The position numbers and the translations under genes are program-made. From NCBI GenBank assembly GCA_036346225.1, contig JARFIW010001346.1:434001-498000 (forward strand): a DNA stretch of 64,000 nt, read 5' to 3'. Positions 32,733 through 43,855 of the stretch are shown piece after piece (positions within the stretch are counted from its first letter, which is position 1; every line of letters starts with the position of its first letter). The DNA comes from Platerodrilus igneus. Lineage: Eukaryota; Arthropoda; Insecta; Coleoptera; Lycidae. The notes beneath the pieces are model-generated. The model made no database searches. It saw only the letters and a program-made list of their open reading frames with translations, and was not told the origin of the DNA.

Positions 32733-34190
32733 ATACCCAATAAATATTCCGATTCAGAACTTTCCGTCAAGCTTTGCGCATCTGAAGACTGTATTGAAGC
32801 ATAGTTGCCAATAATATTTTATTTTCATAAAGGTAGTTGTTTTAACTATTTTAAATTGGCGTCTTTTGTTTTACAAGTTTAATGAGTTCAGTTAAAATAA
32901 AACGCATTTTCATAAATTTAGTTACATATATTGAGCTGAATAGAAACGTACAATAACTGCAACATAAACTATTTACAGCAGCTGCATAGAAATCTTTCTC
33001 GGTATGATAACTTTGGCAACCGTGCATTATGGAGAAATTAACATTTTGCCTTGACATTCTAATAAAATGACTAATGACATCTTCACACCAAACACATAAG
33101 TTCCATTAATTCTTTTAAAACTTTAAAAAGTATATTCCATTTACAAAAAAAAAACTAAGAAAGATATCCTATTTTAAAGAAAAGACATAATTTTACCAAA
33201 GGTTAGCCTGTTAAGTATAAAGTTCAAAACATATGGTACATACTCTTCTCTGTCGTTTTCCCAGATGAACGTGTTCACGTATGTCTTTATTTAAAACACG
33301 TACAAATCGTATTACTATCTTTATCGTATACATTAGTTAAGCTTTTAAATAATCTTAAACGTCTATTTTGAATTGAGTTAGACACCTATGACGTAGAGGA
33401 CTTCTTTCGTGGTTTCTACTATATAGTAAAAACCATGAAGGAAGTTGTTGCGTCATCACTTGTATTTCTACGAATTAAGTTGAAAATTTTAAGCCAATGT
33501 AGCATCTAGTTCATAAATACCCAATAAATATTCCGATTCAGAAGTTTACGTCAAACTTTGGGCATCTGCAGACCGTAATGAAGCATGGTTGCCGATAATA
33601 CGTTATTTTCATAGAGGTAGTTGCTTTAACTATTTTTAAATTGGCGTCTCTTGTTTTAAGAGTTTAATGAATTCATAAATTGAGCTACATACATTGATCT
33701 GAATAGAAACGTACAATAACTGCAATATAAACTATTTACGGCAGCTGCATTGAAATCCTTCTCTGTATGATAACTTTGGCAACCGTGCATTATGGAAAAA
33801 TTAACGTTTAGTCTTGACATTCTAATAAAATGACTAATGACATCTTCACACCAGACACTTAATTTTCATTAATTCTTTTAAAACTTTAAAAAGTATATTC
33901 CATTTACAAAAAAAAACTAAGAAAGATATCTTATTTTAAAGAAAAGGCATAATTTTACCAAAAGTTAGCCTGTTAAGTATAGTTCAAAACATAGGACACC
34001 TACTCTTCTCTGTCGTTTTCCCAGATGAACGTGTTCACTTATATCTTTATTTAAAACACGTACAAATCGTATTAATATCTTTATCATATATATTATTTAA
34101 GCTTTTAAAGAATCTTAAACGGTTTGTTTTGAATTGAGTTAGACACCTATGACGTAGAGGATTTCTATCGTGGTTCCTACTCTAATATAT
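32733..34190. repeat. direct duplication of ~0.78 kb upstream of CSPG4 (32733-33517, 33518-34190)
   Basis: ATACCCAATAAATATTCCG opens both copies (32733 and about 33517). They stay alignable through the CCAGATGAACGTGTTCAC and GACACCTATGACGTAGAGG blocks. The first copy also has a local palindrome around ACTATATAGTA near 33420. No transposase or TIR is visible. The second copy ends about 230 bases before the CSPG4 start codon, so it may overlap regulatory DNA. Confidence 0.8.
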
Positions 34191-34423
34191 AATTTCCGAT
34201 TACCAAGTTCGTCATGGTTTTAATTTCTAATCTTTTGACAGTTGACAAATTTTGTTGATTTTTACTTTGACTGCGAATTGTCAATTTAAATATTTGTATT
34301 TTAGTGTTCAATAAACTAAATAAATATTTATTTTAACAACATTCAATTATTTTATGTTAGTGTACGAATTTAGGAGCAGAGTGGTTTCGTTCTATACTAA
34401 ATAATGCTAATTCGATTTTTATC
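34191..34423 (+). promoter_or_regulatory. presumed CSPG4 5' UTR and promoter-proximal region
   Basis: AT-rich sequence between the duplicated block and the start codon. A 5' exon further upstream cannot be excluded. No TATA box stands out at a decisive position, and the start site cannot be fixed from sequence alone. Confidence 0.3.
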
Positions 34424-34484
34424 ATGGAATTTTCTTTGTTTCTGTCATTGATTGTAATTCCTCTTTGCAAAAGTTTGGATCAAG
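34424..34484 (+). CDS. CSPG4: CSPG4/kon-tiki exon 1, signal peptide
   Basis: ATG at 34424 starts MEFSLFLSLIVIPLCKSLDQ, a short n-region, a hydrophobic core and a plausible cleavage site near C-K-S. It is the N-terminal signal peptide of a secreted or single-pass membrane protein. The exon ends in phase 1 at G|GTTTGT (donor 34485-34486), and a 52-base intron follows. This start was chosen because it gives a signal peptide and splices in frame to the laminin-G exon; the internal methionine at 34515 is intronic. Confidence 0.8.
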
Positions 34485-34536
34485 GTTTGTAATTATTTGT
34501 GCAGCAACTGAATATTGAATTTGAATTTTTTTATAG

Positions 34537-34843
34537 CATCATTTTATGGTAATAGTTTTATATCACTTCCTTTGAAAGAAGCTAAAGGATATACTGACAT
34601 TCACTTTAAGTTTTGTACTTATTTACCAGATGCCTTGATTCTTTTGGTAGCTGGTACTACAGATTATTGTATTATAAGTCTTGATGCTGGTAAAATTAAA
34701 CTTAACATTAATCTTGGTTCGGGAGAATTTGAACTTGTTTCTCCATCAAATATTTTATACAATAACTTCCAATGGCATGAAGTAACCGTTACTCGTAGGG
34801 AAGGCAACTTGTCTTTATTAATAGACAACAAGTATTCAGTAAA
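34537..34843 (+). CDS. CSPG4: CSPG4/kon-tiki exon 2, first half of laminin-G domain 1
   Basis: The acceptor TTTTTTATAG ends at 34536, and G+CA completes an alanine codon leading into ASFYGNSFISLPL. That is the conserved opening of CSPG4 laminin-G domain 1 (vertebrate proteins begin ASF-G in the same place). The exon ends at 34843 before GTAAGT, in phase 2, after LLIDNKYSV. The protein is a large transmembrane proteoglycan that binds matrix and signalling ligands. Drosophila kon-tiki acts in muscle-tendon targeting with integrin. The domain finishes only after the next intron of 26,249 bases. Confidence 0.88.
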
Positions 34844-34849
34844 GTAAGT

Positions 34850-37435
34850 ATAATTTGTAATTTTCTATAATGTAAGTTGTTGGTTATTACTGTGGTCGTG
34901 TTTTGTATTTGCATACAGTGGATTGTTGAATGAGAGTGAATATTTAATTTACACATGAAAAGACACTAAGGCACTAAATATTCTCTGACTTTATTATATT
35001 CCAAGCATAACATTTTTATAGAGTATTGATTTATGTCGATATGATTATCAATTCTGCGAATTCTTATATGACTTTAACGGTTCTAATATTTTACAACAAC
35101 AAAGTGCATTTGATCAGGTCTTTCATATATTGAAAGAACATTAACTGTTTTTGAAATTATTTTTACAAGTTTTGTGTTATATTTAAGGAATATAGTTTTG
35201 AAACCATATAATATTTTTGTTCTTGAATATTAAAAATAAGAAACTTTCGGTTTAAAACGGAAATGCTTCTTTTTAAATTTTCTATACTAGAGGGTGATGC
35301 GCCTATGGCATCTGTGACCGTAGCTGATAAGTAGAAAAATTTTATTAGGGTATAGAAGCAATAATTAATTCTCAAAATCTGTTATTACTATTTTCTTTTT
35401 AATTAGTTATGTTTATTCAATTAAAGTATGCGTATTTTGTTTTGAAAGTACGCAAAGTATATTATGACTAAAAAATTGTAAATATTTTCTTTTGAAGCTT
35501 ATATGCAGCTATGCTGCTCTGGTACTAAACAGTCTCGGTATATTTATACGTGACTTAAAGCTTTGTATATGAACATTTTAAATTACATACTTAGATTTAA
35601 ACATTTTTACTTGTCTTTTTATATTGTGATTATTGAAGTTCACAATTACTTTAATATTTATTATCACAACATTGAGTTTTCATATTACCTGCACATATAG
35701 GTTCGTCATTTTTAAGCAATTTTGTTAAACGTTTAACCTCAAATAAATAAAATATGGTTAACTATTTACTCTAAATGAAATAATGTGTACGAACAGTTGA
35801 CTGTTAAATTTGGAACACAGTGTTATAATTTTTCACTAAATTATTTTAACCGATTTGAATTGTATTTTTTTGTGTTTTTGCTGTTTTGTCAGTTAATATT
35901 GTTGAAATAAGTGTCAATAATATAAAAATATAATTCGCATCACTTTATTAAAAAAAATAGGCGAGTCGTTAATGACCTACTAAGCACAATTGACATGTTT
36001 GTCTATATTTTAGATTAAATTTCTAATCATCTTTTTTTATACATTTACTTAATAAAAGATTAATAAAAAACTAGCACTGATTTTAACTTTAAATCTACCA
36101 CTAAAAGGAACATTATCAAAATTGTATCTGAACTACATAGAATACTGAACTAAACATTTGTCATGCAACGGAACTCCACACTTGACATACCGTTTTAGTT
36201 TTATTTTTGAATACCATATGTCTACATCTAGATTTATTCGTAAGAATAAGATGTTTTGCAGTTTGACGAACAGCTAACGGATGACGCAGGACTTGATCGT
36301 TTTGGTCAAACTTCATACCTATGAAATAATGGTAGAACTGCTTCACGACAAAAAGCTAAGTTACCCAAATTTTTACTATATTTCGTACTACATATCCAAG
36401 CATTGTTTATTATCACATCAAGAATTCATACCATGTTGTCTCTAATGCCGATTCGGTAGTTCGATATACTACTATCTCTTAAGTCTACATTGTCCGTATT
36501 TTTATTTTACATTTTTACTAAGTATGGTTGTGGAACTTTTTTCTTCTGAAGAGTATTTACTTGTTTCTTTTACAGGATTTATATCATTGATTCGACGAAT
36601 ATTTGATTTTGGAGTTGTCTTTCAGATCTTACAGCTACTACAGTTAACCTTATCTACAACACTCTCAAAGCATATGTGATTTTTACTTTTATCAAATTTG
36701 GAGAAAGTACAATTTTTTATATAAATTTCACATACAGTTCCTGCAAACCCAACATTTCATAGAAGTGACATAAGCTTTGTTGGAAATAAAAAGTTATCAC
36801 AAAATATTGAAAGTTTTAAATTTGGCTAATTTTCATGCAGTACAGTTGTACATTTTTTTATTATTGATTTGCCAAGACCCCACAAAAAATTTGACTTAAC
36901 CAAATGTTTGTTTACTTGGCAATGACTTTGGTCTATATCAAATTTTATAATATCCACTATTCTGTTATCACCCACAAACTTAAATTTAGTTGGTTTACTG
37001 CCATGTAACTATACATCTAATAAATACTTTAATTATTCAGCATTACATAAATACAGTGGGAAACTTAAACCATATTCTTTTTCAACTGTCATTTGTATTG
37101 TGTCTCTTGTCACTATGTATGTAACATTAAGCTATGTTCACATTATACATAACATCTTTCTTTCTTAATCAGTAATATAGTCTTTTAAATAACTAAGAGT
37201 CTTATGGATCCTTGCAGTTCGAGTAGGTACAAAATAATTTGACTTTTGATATTACTTAATGCAGAACTATTACTTGAAACAGGGATCTCCACAACTTGCC
37301 TATCAAGTTCATTAATGGGAGTGTCATTCAGATCTGTACACAATTTAAACTTATAATTAGAGGAATATTTTAGGTGATTTGAATTGTCTTAATTTTGACC
37401 CATCTTCACTTTGTATAACATACGACCTTGGAGTA
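34850..37435. other. left part of CSPG4 intron 2, nothing firm
   Basis: AT-rich intronic DNA. Towards 37000-37435 short minus-strand blocks may be the decayed 3' end of the gypsy C element. No exon, RNA gene or TIR pair is supported. Confidence 0.4.
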
Positions 37436-38340
37436 TTAGGATTAGTTAGTATTCTAGATGGTTTCTATCCTCTTTCCTCTTAACCAATGTATTTTTCCCA
37501 ACATTTAGATATCACCGATTCTTAATATGTCTATCATAGAACTCTTTATATTTATTTTGATTAGACTTTAAATTTTGATAAACATTGCTATTTGTTGACC
37601 TTGTAGGCTTAAGTAAATCAGAATGAATAGGTATTTTTGTTCTAGTTCTACGATTGCATAACGTTTGTGCTGGTGATAGATGTAGAACATTGATTGACAT
37701 GTTTCGATATTCTATTAATGCAATCTCTATATCTTGACCTGTAACATAACATTTCTTTAAAATTTTCTTAGTTGTTTGAACATCTTTTTCTGTGTGTCCA
37801 TTGTTACAAGGATAATAGAACAAGCTCGCTACTATTTGAAAATTCCATAATTTGTAAATTTTGTACGTTCAAAAGATTCAAATGGCATATTGTCACATAC
37901 TAATGTTTTAGGTATGCCATGATTGGCAAGTAAATTTTTGAAATTTTTTATTATCTCACTGGAAGTTTATTTTTTACATTTATAATGTCAAGCTATTTGC
38001 TATAATAATCTAGGACAACCTAGTAGCTTTTACCTCCAAATTCCATAAAATCACATGCCAATTTATTAAATGGAATATCAGGTATATCTTGTGATATTAA
38101 TGGGTCTTTATAGTTTGCTTAGAGAACTTCTCACAAATAGTACAACATGAAAATCTATTTTCGATATCTGACATAAGACCTGGCCAATATGCAATCTGTC
38201 TTGCACGTTTCTTTGTCTTAACTATACCAAAATGTGGTTCATGTAATAGATTTAGAATATAAATTTTTAAAACTGTCAGAACTATAATTCTATTATTAAA
38301 TAACACTAAATGGTCTTCAACAGAAATTTCATTTTATGTT
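37436..38340 (-). pseudogene. gypsy C integrase, decayed
   Basis: Minus strand. The zinc-binding region at 38306-38097 reads LLHEPHFGIVKTKKRARQIA then YWPGLMSDIE and CTICEKFSKQ, the H-H-C-C arrangement of gypsy integrases. The core between 38090 and 37825 is heavily decayed. The core end and C-terminus at 37823-37512 show YPCNNGHTEKDVQTTKKIL, ALIEYRN, LSPAQTLCNRRTR and a final KEFYDRH. Stops and frameshifts are frequent. Confidence 0.75.
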
Positions 38341-38547
38341 TAAAATAATAATTTTTTCATTTACACAAAATTAAATCTTCTGATGAAATTGCGATAAAGA
38401 ATTGTCTCGAACATTTTCATTTAAAATGATAACAAGTGACTTATGATAAGTAATAACAGTTATTTTCCGACTATAAATAAAATTATGAAGTCTTTGGGTG
38501 CAAAAACAATAGCCAGCAGCTGCTTTTCTATTTGCGCATAATTTAGT
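38341..38547 (-). pseudogene. gypsy C RNase H, downstream half
   Basis: Minus strand NYAQIEKQLLAIVFA then ITVITYHKSLVII, the second half of a gypsy RNase H. The first half lies at 39690-39872, beyond the inserted LINE. Confidence 0.65.
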
Positions 38548-39685
38548 TCTCCATCATCATCATCATTGGGTCTTCATTCTCGGAACTGGTTAGACACGTA
38601 CTTCCATTGTTTTATATTCTGAGCTAGCCTATAAATTTCCCTGAAATTTCCACAGCCTATACATTTTTCACTATCTGCATGCAATAGTCTAATTTGGGTC
38701 TACCTCTACCTCTCTTTTTCCAATCTTTGCTTGTAGTATATCCTGCAGAATTCCCCATATGCCTTAGAACATGTTATGTCCTTCTATTGCTCCATTTTTT
38801 TTTGTTTTCCATAAATATCGTTTTTTCCCTACTATTTCTAAAACCTCAATATTATTAACTTTATCTGCCCATGCTAGCATTATCAAACATTTGAAACACC
38901 ACATTCCAAAATGCTTCTACCTTTTTCCTGTCCCCTTCTCCTACTGTCCAAGTTTTACAACCGTACAGTGCTGTACTCCACACATATGCTTTCAGTAACC
39001 TTTTCCTTGTTTCTATGTTTGTTGTCTTTGAACATAGTAGTTGCTTTTTCTTGTTAAATGCAGCACAGCCTTGTGCTAATCTTTGTTTTATATCATTTGC
39101 ACTTTGCCATCTTGTGTTATTTGGCTTCGTAGGTAGCAGAAATTCTTAATCTCTTGCAAGTTCTTATTTCCTATTGTATTGTAGTTTTTGATTTATTTTC
39201 TCTTCCTTTATATCTAGTACTTTAGCTTTATTTTTGTTAATTTTCATACTGTTTCCATTTCATTAAGAGCTGCTTCTAACTCTTCCTTGCTAAATGCTAA
39301 TACTGCTATATTGTCTGTAAATCTAAGCATATCAGTTTTTTGTCGCTGCATAATAATGCCAAATGTCTTCCTGTATTTGACAGTATTCGTTGTCTCTTTG
39401 AGATACAAGTTAAAAATTAACAGGGATAGGGCACATTCCTATCTCACCTCTTTTCTAATATTTACTTCTCTACATTCCTGCTCTAATTTTATTACCCCTG
39501 TTTGCTCTTTGTATAAGCTATGTACTATTCATTTATCCCTAAAACTCATTCCAATTTTTTTCAGTAATTCAAACATTCTTTCCCATTTTACCTTGTTGAA
39601 TGCTTTTTCCAATTATACACACCCAATATACATGCTTCCTCTTTTTTCTATTGTCTTTGTTTACCTCACTAGCACTTAATTACCT
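38548..39685 (-). mobile_element. 5'-truncated LINE inserted in gypsy C RNase H
   Basis: Minus strand. The 5' part (39685-39250) keeps reverse transcriptase blocks: LEKAFNKVKWERMFELLKKI, YKEQTGVIKL, and a catalytic box reading MLRFTDNIAVLA where F-A-D-D is expected. The 3' part (39250-38570) has the NFCYLRSQIT-like block and a GRGRPRLDY C-terminus. The 3' end is a CATCATCATC run at 38554-38564, typical of simple-repeat LINE tails. Both halves of the RNase H abut it. Many stops: inactive. Confidence 0.75.
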
Positions 39686-39689
39686 AGAG

Positions 39690-39872
39690 GTATAAACAAC
39701 CGGTTTATTCTCGTGGAGCAGGCAACATCCTAGACCATATCGAGATGCATCTGCTTGAACTGTTGTTTTTTTTAAGAAGTCAAAATTTGCTAGGACAGGT
39801 TCCTCTGAATTTTTTTTCTTTAAAATTTCCAACACTAGTATGTTTTGATAGTCATTGAAATATTACGTTATC
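39690..39872 (-). pseudogene. gypsy C RNase H, upstream half
   Basis: Minus strand blocks FDFLKKTTVQADASRYGLG, CLLHENKPVVYTSR. These are RNase H strand 1 with the conserved DAS residue and the CLLQ-like segment. It continues at 38547 once the LINE is removed. Confidence 0.7.
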
Positions 39873-40530
39873 TTATAATAAATGTCTCAACTGCATTGTT
39901 AGTTCATATAACTTTGGAATAAATTTCCGCATAAAATTAATTATGTCTTGGATACTTTTGTTGATTGGGTTTCTAATTGCACAAACTGCATTTATTCTAT
40001 CGGGATCTAGTTTTAGACCTTCAGCCGAGAAAATATGTCCCAAATAGATAAGTGAAGACACTTTAAATTCAATTTTTTCTTTATTAAATTTTACACCTAA
40101 TACTTTTGCTCTTTCAATGATGATCCAAAATTTTATCATATTCAGTTTTAGTAGTCGCTGCAACAAGCAAGTTATCAAATAAATTTCAACTCCTAGTAAA
40201 TTACCAAAATTTTTATTATTCATATACTGAAAATATTCAGGAACCATATTCAACCCAAAGGGAAGTCTATTAAATTTCCAATAACTACTAGGAGTAGAAA
40301 ATGAGCACAGTTCTGAGAATTTACCATCAAGTTCAACCTGCCAAAATCCCTCTTTAAGGTCTAATACAGTATATGTTTCTTTATTACATAATCTATATAT
40401 GATATCTTCAAGTGTTGGTATTAGAACATTTTTTGAACATTTAATAGTCAAATTAAAATTTTTTGGATCAAGACACAGTTGTAACTGTTGTCTTTTTTTC
40501 TATTATAACCTGATTATGGATTCAACCTGT
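39873..40530 (-). pseudogene. gypsy C reverse transcriptase, decayed
   Basis: Minus strand residues TYTVLDLKEGFWQVEL, FNRLPFGLNMVPEYFQ, then a frameshift at the catalytic box (YFDN in place of Y-x-D-D), and SLIYLGHIFSAEGLKLDPD with a RNPINKS block. This is the palm-to-thumb order of Ty3/gypsy enzymes. The N-terminal part is lost near a TA microsatellite at 40553. Confidence 0.8.
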
Positions 40531-40547
40531 AGGATTCTCTACTTTAG

Positions 40548-40552
<5 letters not shown>

Positions 40553-40597
<45 letters not shown>
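40553..40597. repeat. (TA)n microsatellite
   Basis: About 21 TA units at the upstream edge of gypsy C. Confidence 0.9.
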
Positions 40598-41429
40598 TAG
40601 ACCGAAATTTACATTTAAACTTGCGTCCCTTGTAAACTTACTACCGTATATCGGACGCAAGATAAACCTTTTAACTTTTTGGCGTTATTGACATGGAATT
40701 TCTTTGGCTAAGATATTTATATGAGAGAAGACCTAAATTGGTAGGATTTGGAATACATGAAAGTAAATGAGTTTGTGTACAAATTTCTATTTTAAATATT
40801 TAAGAAGCGCAAAGTGGCTTTAAAATTGATAGGAAAATGTACAGGAATCGTATAGTTTTAGTCTAGCGATTTTCCGTCAAGGGCGCCACAGAATATATTT
40901 TAATATACGTAATATTTCATTATGTTATCATCTTTACATCCGCTAAATGGCAACAGAGCGTGGCGCCAGTTAGTCTGCTTAGATGATAGGGCAACAAACA
41001 GTTATGTAGAAGTTGCATCCGTATAGTTTCAGAGAATGCAAACTTTTATCTACTAATATATATCTTGTACTTGAGGGGATTTAATAATTTTTTTAGGTTG
41101 CAAAATCGTATAAATGATGTCCTATCATATTTCTACATGTGTATGATATTATTTACTGTTTTCTAGCAACGATTTTGTGAAGCTTAGAAAATATAATTTA
41201 AATATTTTATTACAAATATTTACATATAGATTTCGAATTTTGCAAATTGTGTCTGACTACATCGGTACTTATAATTTTGCACATAATTCTCCCTTATCAT
41301 ACTTAAGGAATAGTTTCACCCTTACACTGAATAAATTATAACTCATAAATAACGCAATAGAAAATATTCAAAACGTTTGCATCCAATGCTCCAATTGTTT
41401 ATAATAGAAAATATACATCAACAAAAGGT
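40598..41429. other. unassigned intronic sequence
   Basis: AT-rich, with no reading frame or repeat that I recognise. It grades into the satellite that follows. Confidence 0.4.
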
Positions 41430-43855
41430 TCACAAAAGCCAGTCTTGGGGTGGCAGCAACCTCTATATTACAAAAATTGTAGTTCGTAAATAACGGGATA
41501 TAAAATTTTTAAGATTTTTATACAATTCTCTGATAGTACATTACAAATCATCAGTCAGCAACGTGCACCAAAGTCAGTCTAGAGGGCGGCAGCAACCCCT
41601 ATGCTTAAAAAATGTTAAGCTCCTAAACAACTCGTTAGAAGAATTTAAAAATTTTCGCATGCACTGTTTAAGAGTCTATAAAATAATCATCCACTAGCAA
41701 TGGCAAGCCAAAGCTAGTCTTGGGGTGGAAACAACCCCTAAACTAAATAAATTGTATCTGGTTAAAAGTTTTTATAGTTTTAACATGAAATCATCCAACA
41801 CACTATTACAAAAATAAACACACGTAACGGGGCGTGAAAGCCAGCTTTGAGGGTGAAAGTAACCCCTACATTGAAAGAAATTGTAGTTCATAAACAGTCC
41901 GATGTAAAAGATTTTAAATTGTCACATGCAATCCTATAATTTAATACAAAAATATTTGCTAGCAACGGTGCATTAAAACCAGTCTTGGGGACGGCAGCAA
42001 CCCCTATACTGAAAAACATTATAGTTCATAAACGGCACGATACACAATTTTTAAAATTTTCACATGCAATTTTTTAATCGTTTCCTTCAAAACTACTTTC
42101 AGGCAATACTGTGCCAAAGCCAGTCTTGAGGGTAGCAGCATCCCTTAAACAAAATAAAATGTACCTCGTAAAGGGGTGGAAAACAAGTTTCACGTGCAAT
42201 TCTCTAATAGTTCTAATAGTCTACTACACACACAAACACCACTAGAAGCACACGAAGGTCAGTTTTTGGGGTGGCAACAACCCTTAAACTTAATAAATTG
42301 TACCGCGTACAGGACTGGGTAAAAAATTTCCACACACAACCCATTAATAGTTTATTGCAAAGATAAACGCCGTCAACGGTTAGGGAAAGCCATTCTTGGG
42401 GATTGCAGCAACCCCTATACTAAAAAACATTATAGTTCGTAAACGACTTGATAGAAAGTTTTTAAAATTTGCACATACAATGCTTAATAATGTATAACAG
42501 AAACATCCACCAACAACAGTGCACCAAAACCAGTCTTGAGGGTAGCAGCAACCCTTAAACTAACTAAATTGTACCTTGTATAAGACTGGAAAAACATTTT
42601 CACGTGCAATCCTTTAAAAATCTGTTCTAAAAATAAACACCACCAACAGCGCACGAAGATCAGTTTTGGGAGGTGGCAGCAACCCTTATACAGGAAAATA
42701 TTATAGCTCGTAGACGGTTCAACAGAAAACTTTAACAATTTTCAAATGCAATGCTTAAAAGCCTACAATAAAAACATGTACCAGCAATGGTATGCCAAAG
42801 TTAGGCTTGGGGTGGCAACAACCCCTAAACTAAATAAATTGTATCCGACTAAAATTTTTTATAGTTTTAACATGAAATCATCCAACACACTATTACAAAA
42901 TAAACACACGTAACGGGGCGTGAAAGCCAGTTTTGGGGTGAAAGTAACCCCTACATTAAAAGAAATTGTAGTTCAGAACGATGCGATGTAAAAATTTTTA
43001 AATTATCACATGCAATCCTATAATTTAATATAAAAATATTTACTAGCAACGGTGCATTAAAGCCAGTCTTGGGGACGGCAGCAACCCCTATACTCAAAAC
43101 ATTATAGTTTATAAATGGCACGATACACAATTTTTAAAATTTTCACATGCAATCTTCTAATAGTTTCCTTCAAAACCACTCTCAGGCAATACTGTGCTAA
43201 AGCCAGTCTTCGGGGTAGCAGCAACCATTAAACTAAATAAACTGTACCTCGTAAAGGAGTGGAAAATAAGTTTCACGCGCAATTCTCTAATAGTCCTAAT
43301 AGTCTACTACAAACATAAACACCACTAGAAGCACACGAAGGTTAGTCTTGGAAATGGCAACGACCCTTAAACTAAATAAATTGTACCTCGTACAGGACCG
43401 GGTAAAAAGTTTCCACATGCAATCCTTTAATTGTCTATTACAAAGATAAACACCGTCAACGGTTGGCGAAAGCCAGTCTTGGGGATTGCAGCAACCCCTA
43501 TACTAAAAAACATTATAGTTCGTAAACGACTTGATAGAAAGTTTTCAAAATTTGCACATACAATGCTTAATAATGTATAACAAAAACATCTGCCAACAAC
43601 AGTGCACCAAAACCAGTCTTGAGGGTAGCAGCGACCCTTAAACTAAATAAATCGTACCTCGTATAAGACTGGAACAAAATTTTCACATGCATTCCTTTAA
43701 TAATCTGTTCTAAAAGTAAACACCACCAACAGCGCACGAAGGTCAGTCTTGGGAGGTGGCAGCAACCCTTATACAGGAAAATATTAAAGCTCGTAAACGG
43801 GTCAACATCCATCAGTAATGGTATGTAAGTTAGTTTTGGTGATAGCAGCAACCCT
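41430..43855. repeat. satellite array, ~135-bp monomers with a ~1.08-kb higher-order repeat
   Basis: About 18 diverged monomers share the core (G)CCAGTCTTGGGG-GGCAGCAACCCCTA at roughly 41440, 41570, 41707, 41842, 41977, 42115, 42256, 42390, 42528, 42657, 42797, 42923, 43060, 43200, 43340, 43473, 43612, 43741 and 43830. Monomers eight positions apart (for example 41842 and 42923, or 42528 and 43612) are much more alike than neighbours, with a constant offset of about 1,083 bases. That defines a higher-order unit present about twice. Confidence 0.85.

Noticed and set aside
42484..43851. Two similar minus-strand frames (84 and 94 residues)
   Set aside because: They recur because of the 1.08-kb higher-order satellite repeat. 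No evidence of coding.
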